The notes under the pieces: model-generated
Database searches by the model: none
What the model was told of the DNA's origin: nothing
What the model saw: only the letters and a program-made list of their open reading frames with translations
In this document: positions 27,506 through 35,652 of the stretch, piece by piece
How the letters are laid out: every line of letters begins with the position of its first letter
How positions within the stretch are numbered: position 1 is the stretch's first letter
Made by a program: the position numbers and the translations under genes
Origin: Nonlabens marinus S1-08
GTDB taxonomy: Bacteria > Bacteroidota > Bacteroidia > Flavobacteriales > Flavobacteriaceae
DNA: 64,000 nucleotides
Direction: 5' to 3'
Assembly: GCF_000831385.1 (NCBI RefSeq)
Contig: NZ_AP014548.1
Coordinates: 868,001-932,000 of the forward strand

Positions 27506-29113
27506 TTGAAAACTGTGAAAAAGACGTACTTCCTGACATTGTTTGCACTGGCTATTGCACTGGTATTGACGCAGTGTGCGAAACGTGGTTCTCCCACTGG
27601 CGGGCCTGTGGATGAAGAACCACCAGCCATATTAAGAGCCTTTCCTGATAATTACAGTGTCAATTTTAAAAACCAAAAGATTGAAGTGTTTTTTGATGAG
27701 TATATCAAATTGAAAGATTTACAAAAGCAACTGGTCATCTCTCCACCACTCAAGTACCGCCCTAATATAAAACCACAAGGCGGGACTTCAAAAAAGCTGA
27801 CCATAGAGATTTTAGACACCTTGCAAGATAACACGACTTATGTTTTGAATTTTGGACAAAGTATCGTTGACAATACGGAAGGCAATGCTTACCCATTTTT
27901 CAAATACATCTTTAGTACAGGTTCCTACATCGACTCCCTTCAAATAAAAGGTCGCGTTACAGATGCCCTCAATTTTGAAACAGATGAATTTGTAAACGTG
28001 ATGCTGTATGAAGTCGATGAAACTTATACAGATTCCATCATTTACAAAGAACAGCCTCGGTACGTCGTCAACACTCTAGACAGCCTGACTACATTTACCA
28101 TGGAAAACTTGAAGGCTGGGCAATACCGTATGCTAGCTTTAAAGGAAAGCTCCAGCAATTTAAAGTTTGATCCTAAAAGTGACAAAATAGGCTTTGTTAG
28201 TGAGGTGATTACCGTGCCTACTGATGAGACTTTTGAACTTACTTTATATGAGCCCATTCAAGACAAGGAAGTGCGCAGGGCGAGTCAGGTGGCACAATCG
28301 CGTATACAGGTAGGTTATACAGGAGAACTTGACTCTATGACAATTTCGCCTACAGATAAATCATTAATCAATGCAAGTCGCATTACCAAGGAAGATAAAA
28401 AAGACACATTAAATTACTGGTATAAACCTGTCTTAGAAAGCGACAGTCTAGGACTACAAGTGGAATACAAGGATTTTAGGCAAACGGTTACTGCTCGATT
28501 AAAAAAGCAAGATCCTGATAGTTTGATCGTTTCTAAATACGGGCAGTTCAGTTTACGTACTCCAGTTCAATTTACAGCAACCACTCCTATTGTTGCCTTG
28601 AGGCCTTTACAAATGAAATTGATCAATAAGGATTCCGTACCACAAGATTTTGCAGTGAAGCTGGATTCTTTAAAGAATGTTATGACTTTTGAGTTTGAGC
28701 CCCAGCCAGAAAACCGTTACAATTTGAAACTACTTCCTGGAGCCATAACTGATTTTTATGGTGCTACGAACGACACCATAAACAGTATTTTTACCACTCG
28801 AGCTACTTCAGATTTAGGAAATATTCCGATCAATTTTAGCGGTGGATCCAGCTTTCCTATTATTGTAGAGATCGTAACTGAAAGCCTAGAAGTGGTAGCT
28901 TCACAAACCATAAGAGAAAACAGTTCTATTGCTTTTGATTACTTGACCCCCAATAAGTATTACATACGCATGATCTATGACGCTAATGATAACGGCAGGT
29001 ATGATCCTGGAAGTTTCCTAGACAATCGCCAGCCGGAGAAAGTAGTGTACTTCCCAGACTTGATTGCCTTGCAAGCGAATTGGGATTATGTAACCAATAT
29101 TACTCTAGAGTAA
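27506..29113 (+). CDS. Ig-like domain lipoprotein
   Basis: 535 residues from a TTG start that leads directly into a lipoprotein signal ending L-T-Q-C (Cys24). After lipidation comes a G-S-P-T-G-G-P-V-D-E-E-P-P linker, then an N-terminal bacterial Ig-like fold (about 40-130: F-P-D-N-Y-S-V-N-F, I-E-V-F-F-D-E-Y-I-K). The rest is beta-rich, and the C-terminus has N-D-N-G-R-Y-D-P-G, a calcium-loop-like motif. This architecture is common in Bacteroidetes (Ig_5 proteins) but uncharacterised. It ends with a 14-nt overlap of the convergent nitrilase-type gene. Confidence 0.75.
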   Translation: MKTVKKTYFLTLFALAIALVLTQCAKRGSPTGGPVDEEPPAILRAFPDNYSVNFKNQKIEVFFDEYIKLKDLQKQLVISPPLKYRPNIKPQGGTSKKLTIEILDTLQDNTTYVLNFGQSIVDNTEGNAYPFFKYIFSTGSYIDSLQIKGRVTDALNFETDEFVNVMLYEVDETYTDSIIYKEQPRYVVNTLDSLTTFTMENLKAGQYRMLALKESSSNLKFDPKSDKIGFVSEVITVPTDETFELTLYEPIQDKEVRRASQVAQSRIQVGYTGELDSMTISPTDKSLINASRITKEDKKDTLNYWYKPVLESDSLGLQVEYKDFRQTVTARLKKQDPDSLIVSKYGQFSLRTPVQFTATTPIVALRPLQMKLINKDSVPQDFAVKLDSLKNVMTFEFEPQPENRYNLKLLPGAITDFYGATNDTINSIFTTRATSDLGNIPINFSGGSSFPIIVEIVTESLEVVASQTIRENSSIAFDYLTPNKYYIRMIYDANDNGRYDPGSFLDNRQPEKVVYFPDLIALQANWDYVTNITLE

Positions 29114-29879
29114 ACGCGTCCCGATCTTCGAGAAACCTTAGTTTTTTTCTAGTGAATTCGATGTGTTCTTTGTCTAAAACCACTTGTTGAATTCCCTCCG
29201 TTTGCCAGGGGTGATCTTTGATCATCTCATGGCCTAGTACATCATATACTTGAGAATGACCACTGTAATCCATGCCAGTTCCATCAGTTCCTACTCGGTT
29301 GACGCCTATGCAATACGCCATGTTTTCAATGGCACGAGCTTTCAATAAGGCGTCCCATGCGTTGACTCTAGGCACTGGCCAGTTGGCCACATAGAGCAAC
29401 ACATCATAATCCTGCGTATTTCTCGCATAAACCGGGAAACGTAAATCATAGCAAATCTGCAAGTTGAATTTCCAACCCTTAAATTCTGCAATGACGGGTT
29501 TTTCACCACGGTCGTACACTTCATGTTCACCTGCTAGGGTAAAGGTGTGGCGTTTATCGTAAACGGTGAAATCACCATCAGGCTTCATAAATATCCCACG
29601 ATTGCAATATGTACCCGAATCTTTTTTGAACATCACGCTGCCGTAAATCGCAAAATTTCCAGCCATCGCATGGTTTTTAAACCAATCATAAATGGTATAG
29701 GAGTACGCAATCTCTTGCGGATTCATAGAAAAGCCAGTGGTAAACATTTCTGGAAGAATTACTAGTTCTGTATTGCCGTAGAGCTCTTTGAGCTTGATAT
29801 CAAAGGCGCTGAGGTTGAGCAATGGCTCTTCCCAGATGAGTTCTGTTTGTATGAGCGATACTTTGAGTTTTTTTGACAT
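29100..29879 (-). CDS. carbon-nitrogen hydrolase, omega-amidase (YafV/Nit2-like)
   Basis: 259 residues of the nitrilase superfamily with an intact Glu-Lys-Cys triad: L-P-E-M-F-T-T-G-F, Y-D-K-R-H-T-F and I-C-Y-D-L-R-F-P. The combination Y-D-K-R-H / C-Y-D-L-R-F-P-V is that of YafV/Nit2 omega-amidases, which hydrolyse alpha-ketoglutaramate or ketosuccinamate to the keto acid and ammonia. It lies 6 bp after the aminotransferase gene in one operon. That enzyme can generate such ketoamides from glutamine, so the pair makes the transamination irreversible. Cytosolic; no signal peptide. Confidence 0.82.
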   Translation of the reverse strand: MSKKLKVSLIQTELIWEEPLLNLSAFDIKLKELYGNTELVILPEMFTTGFSMNPQEIAYSYTIYDWFKNHAMAGNFAIYGSVMFKKDSGTYCNRGIFMKPDGDFTVYDKRHTFTLAGEHEVYDRGEKPVIAEFKGWKFNLQICYDLRFPVYARNTQDYDVLLYVANWPVPRVNAWDALLKARAIENMAYCIGVNRVGTDGTGMDYSGHSQVYDVLGHEMIKDHPWQTEGIQQVVLDKEHIEFTRKKLRFLEDRDAFTLE

Positions 29880-29885
29880 GTTGAA

Positions 29886-31037
29886 TTAGAGTTCATTTAA
29901 AATTTTAGCGGCGGCAACCAGTTCTTCATCTTCCTTGGCAAAGCAAAACCGCAGCATTTTAGGATCGCGACCCTCCATAAAAACAGATATGGGTATCGAT
30001 GCAAGTTTGTGGTCGATGGTTAACGCTTTCGCGAAAGCGATATCACCATCATCAGTGACCGCAGAATAGTCCAGTAGTTGAAAATAAGTACTTTCAGTGG
30101 GTTTGAACTTGAATTTACTGTTTTTGATGAGATTGAGAAATAAATCTCTTTTACGCTGGTAAAATTTACCTAGCTCTTGATAGTGTTTTGGGCTTTGTAA
30201 ATAGGTGGCAACCGCTTGCTGCATAGGGTTATTGACACAAAATACCACTTGCTGATGGATCTTTAAAAATTCTTTCATGAGCGGTTGTGGGGCTAGACAA
30301 AAACCAGTTTTCCAGCCTGTCACATGAAAGGTCTTGCCGAAGCTTCCTGTAATAAAACTACGCTCCTTGAGTGCTGGATACCGGCTGGCGCTCAAATGCT
30401 CGCGACCATCAAAAATCATGTGTTCATACACCTCGTCGCTTAAAACGATAAGATCATTTTGTACAGCAATATTTTCTAGCTCCAGCATGTCCTTATGCGT
30501 CAATAGCTTACCGCTAGGGTTGTGTGGCGAGTTGATCAGGATCATTTTAGTTTTAGTAGACACACTAGAACGTACTTGTTCCCAATCAATAGTAAATTCG
30601 GGCAGCTGCATGGGGATTTTGACTGGAATCCCACCCGCAATTTTTATGGCAGGCTCATAGCAATCGTAGGCTGGTGTGAAGATAATCATTTCATCACCTT
30701 TAAAAATAGTAGCTTGGATAGCGGTGAAAATCCCTTGGGTCGCTCCAGCCGTCACGCAGATTTCTTCTTGGGGATGATAAAAAGCCTTGTGTTGCTCCTC
30801 AAACATCTGGCTGATGGCGACGCGCAATACAGGCACGCCCATCATGGGTGCGTATTGATTGTTGTTGTCAATAATCGCTTGAGACGCTAACTCTTTTAAC
30901 TCCTGACTTGCTGGAAAACTGGGAAACCCTTGAGAAAGATTGAGCGCATCATGCTGATGAGCAAGTTGCGTCATTTGAGCAAATATAGAAGGGCTAGCTT
31001 CAGGCAGTTTAGAGCGTATTTGATTTTTGGCGATCAT
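29886..31037 (-). CDS. PLP-dependent aminotransferase, methionine/glutamine type (YbdL/KAT-like)
   Basis: 383 residues from the ATG at 31037, chosen because it gives an exact ATGA overlap with the upstream gene; an ATG at 31052 is an alternative. Fold-type I aminotransferase: S-Q-G-F-P near residue 34, N-S-P-H-N-P-S-G-K, S-D-E-V-Y-E-H, and PLP Lys in G-S-F-G-K-T-F-H-V-T-G-W-K-T-G, the signature of YbdL methionine aminotransferase and kynurenine aminotransferases. It probably closes methionine salvage by aminating KMTB from glutamine. A palindrome copy encodes A-F-A-K-A near residue 336. Confidence 0.83.
   Translation of the reverse strand: MIAKNQIRSKLPEASPSIFAQMTQLAHQHDALNLSQGFPSFPASQELKELASQAIIDNNNQYAPMMGVPVLRVAISQMFEEQHKAFYHPQEEICVTAGATQGIFTAIQATIFKGDEMIIFTPAYDCYEPAIKIAGGIPVKIPMQLPEFTIDWEQVRSSVSTKTKMILINSPHNPSGKLLTHKDMLELENIAVQNDLIVLSDEVYEHMIFDGREHLSASRYPALKERSFITGSFGKTFHVTGWKTGFCLAPQPLMKEFLKIHQQVVFCVNNPMQQAVATYLQSPKHYQELGKFYQRKRDLFLNLIKNSKFKFKPTESTYFQLLDYSAVTDDGDIAFAKALTIDHKLASIPISVFMEGRDPKMLRFCFAKEDEELVAAAKILNEL
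30024..30039. repeat. 16-bp palindrome copy 9
   Basis: Exact copy in the aminotransferase gene (minus strand), read as I-A-F-A-K-A. Confidence 0.95.
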
Positions 31038-31831
31038 TTGGCTGCTAGGCAAAGATCAATATATTCTGACATGAAATCAAATAGACGGTCTTTATTCAAA
31101 TTTCCTTTGTATTGTATTACAGATTTTTTATCAATGATTATATGGTCTGGATATGCCATAATCTTATATTCTGAAGCAATTGCAGTATTTTCTGGTATAA
31201 TCTGGTAATCAAATTGTTTTTTATTCAAAAATTCTTCAAGCTCACTTTTTTTATTATAAGTAATCGCTAAAAACACAACGTCTTTACCTTTATACTTATC
31301 AACCAATTGATTGAGAACCGGCATCTCTTCTATACATGGCGCGCAACCTATAAACCAAAAATTTAAGACCACGACCTTACCTTTGAGGCTCTCGTTAGTA
31401 TACACGTTACCATCCATATCAGTTACAGAAAAAGGTTTTGCATATTGACCTTTAAAATAGTTAGGATCCATCGCTTTTAAGCTCATCTGGAAGCTTTGTC
31501 TTTGTGCTTTTTCTGCTGCGCTGCTTTTTTTGTAGATGACTACACGCACTACATTATTGCTATCTGCAAACATTCGATCAATGCTATATTCAGGATTGTT
31601 GCGATACGCTTTTTTTGCATCGACATCTAATATATTGCCTTCTATATCGTAATAGGATATTTTCTTAGTGTCAAAATCTATCTCGTCAGAGGCTGGCGCT
31701 TTAGGATCTAACTCCTTGAGAGTAGATAGAACCTTGTCATTGATTACAGGCACAGTAACCATCTGCGCCATTGTCATGGGTGCGGTGATTAATAGCAGTA
31801 GGATTAGAGCTAGTAGATTATGTGTTTTCAT
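31034..31831 (-). CDS. TlpA-like thioredoxin-fold protein
   Basis: 265 residues with a signal peptide (cleavage near M-A-Q). The C-terminal half is a TlpA/ResA domain with G-K-V-V-V-L-N-F-W-F-I-G and the redox motif C163-A-P-C166, followed by E-E-M-P-V-L-N. The N-terminal 130 residues are a beta-rich domain of no recognised family. It is expected to be periplasmic and reduce disulphides, possibly for cytochrome c maturation or protection. It overlaps the aminotransferase start by 4 nt and is likely the first gene of a three-gene operon. Confidence 0.82.
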   Translation of the reverse strand: MKTHNLLALILLLLITAPMTMAQMVTVPVINDKVLSTLKELDPKAPASDEIDFDTKKISYYDIEGNILDVDAKKAYRNNPEYSIDRMFADSNNVVRVVIYKKSSAAEKAQRQSFQMSLKAMDPNYFKGQYAKPFSVTDMDGNVYTNESLKGKVVVLNFWFIGCAPCIEEMPVLNQLVDKYKGKDVVFLAITYNKKSELEEFLNKKQFDYQIIPENTAIASEYKIMAYPDHIIIDKKSVIQYKGNLNKDRLFDFMSEYIDLCLAAK

Positions 31832-31971
31832 CTGATTTATTTAAAGAGTATTCTTAAAGATAGTGCAAACTTCATCAGTAATAAAATGATCAAATCACCT
31901 CAATCTAAAAGGTGTGAAACGACTTTTCTTAATAAGAATGTATGGATTAAAAGAAGGAATTTACCAAAAAT

Positions 31972-32664
31972 TTACCCATTCACCCTATCAAAAAAGGCTT
32001 TCTTGTACGTGTCGCTTACAGGAATGTAATCGCCAAGTATCACAGCTCTATTGCGTTCTATAAATTCAATCTTGTCCATAGCAATGATATAGCTTTTGTG
32101 AACGCGCATGAATTGGCTAGACGGTAAGATTTTCTCATAATGCTTCAAGTTTTCTAGCGTATGGATTTTTTGGTCCTTGAGAACTAAGGTCACATAATCT
32201 GCCATTCCCTTGATATAATGAATATCGGCTAGATTGACTTTGAGAGTTTTGTATTCGCTTTTGACAAAGATGTAATCCGGAGTAGTACTTTTTATCACTA
32301 GAGTTTCTGCGGTAGTTCTGGCGGTCAACTTACCAATCGCTTTCTGGAAGCGCTCTAGTGATATAGGTTTTAATAGGTAATCAACGATGTCTAATTCATA
32401 ACCTTCCAACGCATATTGATCGTAAGCTGTAGTAAAAATGAGGGGGTATTTGTTTCCCACAATCTTAGAGAATTGAACACCAGTGAGCTCTGGCATTTGG
32501 ATATCAGAAAAGATTACATCTGGTTGCAATTGTTCTAATTGCTGCAAGGCCTCAATGGGGTTGGTAAATGATTTTAGTAATTGCACAGCATCAGTTTTTG
32601 AAACATGTGCTTCTAAAAGCTCTAATGCTAGCGGTTCGTCATCGATAAGAACACATCTGATCAT
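31972..32664 (-). CDS. LytTR-family response regulator
   Basis: 230 residues. The receiver domain (1-120) has the acidic pocket D8-D9, phospho-acceptor D54 (F-S-D-I-Q-M-P), T-T-A-Y-D near residue 80 and K (L-L-K-P) near residue 98. The C-terminal LytTR DNA-binding domain (about 130-230) includes F-V-K-S-E-Y-K-T-L-K-V, I-H-Y-I-K-G-M-A-D-Y and F-M-R-V-H-K-S-Y-I. It is translated with the sensor kinase gene through an ATGA overlap. Targets unknown. Confidence 0.9.
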   Translation of the reverse strand: MIRCVLIDDEPLALELLEAHVSKTDAVQLLKSFTNPIEALQQLEQLQPDVIFSDIQMPELTGVQFSKIVGNKYPLIFTTAYDQYALEGYELDIVDYLLKPISLERFQKAIGKLTARTTAETLVIKSTTPDYIFVKSEYKTLKVNLADIHYIKGMADYVTLVLKDQKIHTLENLKHYEKILPSSQFMRVHKSYIIAMDKIEFIERNRAVILGDYIPVSDTYKKAFFDRVNG

Positions 32665-33695
32665 GATTTTAAATTTATGATGATGGTGATTTTAAAGAAC
32701 TCGTCATTTGCCTCTTTAAGCAACTTGAAGTGATCGCCATAGGTGAGCAATAAGCGCTTTTGTAGATTTTCTATGCCTATACCGCCTACCTCATGCTTTT
32801 CTCTCTTAGCGATTGCATTACGTACCCATACCACAAGTTGGTCGTCTTGCATAGAGGTGTGAATCTCTATAGGTCTTTTAGCGTTTGTTACCACCCCATG
32901 TTTGAAGGCATTTTCTACCAGCGGCATGATCATAAATGGTGCTACACGTAGATCTAGAACATTTGGAGTTGTGGTGATGGTGGTTTGTACGCTTTCGCGA
33001 AAGCGTAATTTTTCTAATTCTATGTATCCATTTACAGCCTCGAGCTCCTTCCGAATGCTTACTAATTTATCTGTTTCATATAAGCTGTACCGAAGCAGCT
33101 GGCTTAATTTTTCAATGGCCGGTAAAGCTTTGTCTGACTGCATGTTGATCAACGAATAAATGTTGTTGAGCATGTTGAACAAAAAGTGCGGATTGATCTG
33201 GGACTTGAGAAAAGCCAGTTCTGACTTTTTGTTCTCTAACAACAATTCCTGCTGCTGCCGATCCCGTACGCTAGAATACTGTATAAAAAACCAGCAAACA
33301 CCAAAGGCTGTATAAAGGATCGCATAGTACAGATTGTCCGTAATATAGTACAGGGCGGTTGTGCCTTCATAGTAATTACCATAACCCGTAATTGCTTTGA
33401 TAATGATTTCTTCTACCATGTAGCGCAATCCTATGACGGCTAAAGCAATAGCGATGATTCCTATCAGGGTGAGCCCTTTTCCTTGCTTTTTATACCTGTA
33501 AAAAAGGAATACATAGGAGAATAGCGCATAGGCGAGAAATAGAACCGACGACTGCAGGAACCCTAGAGCACTGTTTAAGGGGGCGCTCAAGAACATATCT
33601 AAATAAGTGCTGGATCTCAATAGTTCTCGCAACACCTCCATGATGAGGAAGAAGATATAAAACGACGCAATAAAACGGGCTAATCTCAATTTCAT
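32661..33695 (-). CDS. LytS/YehU-type sensor histidine kinase
   Basis: 344 residues with four membrane segments in the first 140 residues, a short coiled coil, then the His_kinase domain: phosphorylated H170 in Q-I-N-P-H-F-L-F-N-M-L-N-N, and an ATPase domain with P-F-M-I-M-P-L-V-E-N-A-F-K-H-G and G-G-I-G-I-E-N-L. The sensor has no extracellular domain, so it may sense the membrane itself. A palindrome copy encodes L-R-F-R-E-S-V between the phosphorylation and ATP-binding regions, a variable part of the family. Confidence 0.9.
   Translation of the reverse strand: MKLRLARFIASFYIFFLIMEVLRELLRSSTYLDMFLSAPLNSALGFLQSSVLFLAYALFSYVFLFYRYKKQGKGLTLIGIIAIALAVIGLRYMVEEIIIKAITGYGNYYEGTTALYYITDNLYYAILYTAFGVCWFFIQYSSVRDRQQQELLLENKKSELAFLKSQINPHFLFNMLNNIYSLINMQSDKALPAIEKLSQLLRYSLYETDKLVSIRKELEAVNGYIELEKLRFRESVQTTITTTPNVLDLRVAPFMIMPLVENAFKHGVVTNAKRPIEIHTSMQDDQLVVWVRNAIAKREKHEVGGIGIENLQKRLLLTYGDHFKLLKEANDEFFKITIIINLKS
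32990..33005. repeat. 16-bp palindrome copy 10
   Basis: Exact copy in the sensor kinase gene (minus strand), read as R-F-R-E-S. Confidence 0.95.
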
Positions 33696-33849
33696 GTAGT
33701 GAATTTAGGGATTACAGCAGGAATTGCATTTCAAATATCTATGAATTGGCAGATTGTGTCTATGAAATCGGCAATGTCATAATCTTGGGAGTCGTCGACA
33801 CAATTATGAGGATCGTCGATTGTACTCTTAAAGCGCTGTAGTGTGCTCT

Positions 33850-33857
33850 TACTTTTG
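33850..33857 (+). promoter_or_regulatory. candidate promoter (-7 element) for the DUF5694 gene
   Basis: TACTTTTG, matching TAnnTTTG, with a TTG at 33820 and the start codon at 33887. The 27-bp spacing is longer than usual. Confidence 0.4.
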
Positions 33858-33886
33858 GATCAAATAATAATCAAAAACAATTTATC

Positions 33887-34738
33887 ATGAGAACACTAAC
33901 ACTTTCCATCATCGTTGTGATAACTGCTGTATTTATGGCAAACAGTCAATCCATTAACGAAGAGCAATTTATGAAAGAAGCAAAAGATGCTTTTGACTTT
34001 GACAAGACACCTGTTCTTTTATTGGGAACCTGGCATATGGGCTATACCAGCGATGCCACTAAATCTGGCTACGACGCCAGTCGCCCAGAACGTCGTACTG
34101 AAATATCTGAACTTGCCCTGCAATTAGCTCAAGAGTTTAAACCCACTAAAATCTTAGTAGAAGTTGTTCCAGAACGTCAAGCAGAAATGGACTCGCTCTA
34201 CCAACTTTATCTCGAGAATCCAAATAAGTTAAGCACCTATGGTGGTGAGGTAGGTCTTTTAGCATTTCAAATAGCTCGTGCCAGCGGTGCCAGCTTGCAT
34301 GCCATCGATCATAAAATGGGTTATGATTATGGCAGCATAGGACGTCTTGCAGATTCTACTAAGAATAAAGTCGTGGCGGGTTACTATGCTCAGTTGATGC
34401 CTCACTTGCAAAAGGCTTCACAGTTGGAAACAACAGCGACTACAAAGCAGCTGTATCGTTATTCCAATACGCCAGAGTACATCAGTTTTTTAAAAAACAC
34501 AAATTCTGATATTTTTACCTATGTGAATACGCCAGGCAAGTTTGAAGGCGCAGACGTTGCTGCAGATTTCTATAAACGGAACCTGAGAATTTATGCAAAC
34601 ATCAACCGTGTTGAAATCACCCCAGAAGATCGAGTTCTTGTATTAAACGGTGGCGCGCATATCGCCTTCTTTAAGGAGTTCATGGCTAGTAGCCCTAAAT
34701 ATGATGTGGTGGATGTGCAGGAGTATTTGAAGGACTGA
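33887..34738 (+). CDS. DUF5694 (TraB/GumN-like) secreted protein
   Basis: 283 residues with a signal peptide (cleavage near A-N-S-Q). The core has V-L-L-L-G-T-W-H-M-G, I-L-V-E-V-V-P-E-R-Q, and N-G-G-A-H-I-A-F-F near the C-terminus, the pattern of TraB/PrgY/GumN-like proteins in which conserved His and Glu residues are proposed to be metal-binding. I recall this subgroup as DUF5694. It probably acts in the periplasm, substrate unknown. Single gene, ended by a strong terminator. Confidence 0.72.
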   Translation: MRTLTLSIIVVITAVFMANSQSINEEQFMKEAKDAFDFDKTPVLLLGTWHMGYTSDATKSGYDASRPERRTEISELALQLAQEFKPTKILVEVVPERQAEMDSLYQLYLENPNKLSTYGGEVGLLAFQIARASGASLHAIDHKMGYDYGSIGRLADSTKNKVVAGYYAQLMPHLQKASQLETTATTKQLYRYSNTPEYISFLKNTNSDIFTYVNTPGKFEGADVAADFYKRNLRIYANINRVEITPEDRVLVLNGGAHIAFFKEFMASSPKYDVVDVQEYLKD

Positions 34739-34762
34739 ATAATTTTTTCAGCCAAATCAAAA

Positions 34763-34790
34763 AAAACCCGATCTGGAAAGATCGGGTTTT
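34763..34790. terminator. bidirectional rho-independent terminator
   Basis: A perfect 12-bp stem (34763-34774 with 34779-34790), GGAA loop, A-run on one side and T-run on the other. It serves the DUF5694 gene (+) and sdhB (-), which converge here. Confidence 0.92.
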
Positions 34791-34810
34791 GATATTCACA
34801 ACGATACTTA

Positions 34811-35557
34811 TTAAGCTATCGTTTCTGCTTTAAGGTACTCGCGGTTCATGCGAGCGATGTTATCTAACTTAATTCCTTTAGGACATTCTACCATACATGC
34901 ACCAGTATTAGAACAGTTTCCAAACCCTTCTTCATCCATCTGGCGTACCATCGCTTCAACACGATCTGTAGCCTCAATTTCGCCTTGCGGTAATAATGCG
35001 AACTGAGAGATTTTAGCACTGGTAAACAGCATTGCACTTGCATTTTTACAAGCCGCAACACATGCACCACAACCTATACAGGTCGCTGACCAGAAAGCTT
35101 CATCTGCCTTTTCTTTTTCGATTGGAATCGAATTCGCATCCTGGGTGTTTCCTGAAGTGTTTACAGAAATGTAACCACCAGCTTGCTGGATTCTATCAAA
35201 AGCAGAACGGTCTACGATCAAATCCTTTACTACTGGAAATGCCTTAGCACGGAATGGCTCAATAGTAATTGTGTCACCATCGTTGAACTTGCGCATGTGC
35301 AATTGACAAGTAGTAGTCAATTTTTGCGGTCCGTGAGGCTCTCCATTAATCATCATGTTACAAGATCCACAGATTCCTTCACGACAGTCATGATCAAACT
35401 CTACAGGAATATCACCCTTGTTGATCAATTCCTCATTCAGGATGTCCATCATTTCTAAAAAGGACATGTCACCATCCACGCCGTCTAGCGGGTAGTCAAC
35501 TAACTTCCCTTTTACATTAGGACCTTCTTGTCTCCAGATTTTAAGATTCAGTTTCAT
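34811..35557 (-). CDS. sdhB: succinate dehydrogenase / fumarate reductase iron-sulfur subunit
   Basis: 248 residues. The plant-type [2Fe-2S] domain shows C-R-E-G-I-C-G-S-C and a later Cys (T-T-C-Q-L); the C-terminal domain has [11 protein letters not shown] and [13 protein letters not shown], ligands of the [4Fe-4S] and [3Fe-4S] centres. It passes electrons from SdhA's FAD to quinone at the cytoplasmic membrane. Third gene of sdhCAB, separated from sdhA by 95 bp that contain the longest palindrome copy, so its level may be set separately. Confidence 0.95.
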   Translation of the reverse strand: MKLNLKIWRQEGPNVKGKLVDYPLDGVDGDMSFLEMMDILNEELINKGDIPVEFDHDCREGICGSCNMMINGEPHGPQKLTTTCQLHMRKFNDGDTITIEPFRAKAFPVVKDLIVDRSAFDRIQQAGGYISVNTSGNTQDANSIPIEKEKADEAFWSATCIGCGACVAACKNASAMLFTSAKISQFALLPQGEIEATDRVEAMVRQMDEEGFGNCSNTGACMVECPKGIKLDNIARMNREYLKAETIA

Positions 35558-35617
35558 GCTTCATCTATTGTTTGTTCGCAGTTTCAATTCAATACTTTTC
35601 CTGCGGTGTTATTGTGA

Positions 35618-35643
35618 TAGTTCGCTTTCGCGAAAGCGAACTA
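35618..35643. repeat. palindrome copy 11, extended to 26 bp, between sdhA and sdhB
   Basis: The 16-bp core is at 35623-35638; perfect dyad symmetry extends to 26 bp, the longest in the window. It lies within the operon, in the sdhA-sdhB gap, and would form a 13-bp stem in the transcript with no T-run. Confidence 0.95.
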
Positions 35644-35652
35644 ATTTTAATA

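Noticed and set aside
35618..35643. Palindrome copies as rho-independent terminators
   Set aside because: The stems lack a T-run on either strand, many copies are inside genes, and true terminators (34763, 38539, 54667) are present separately.
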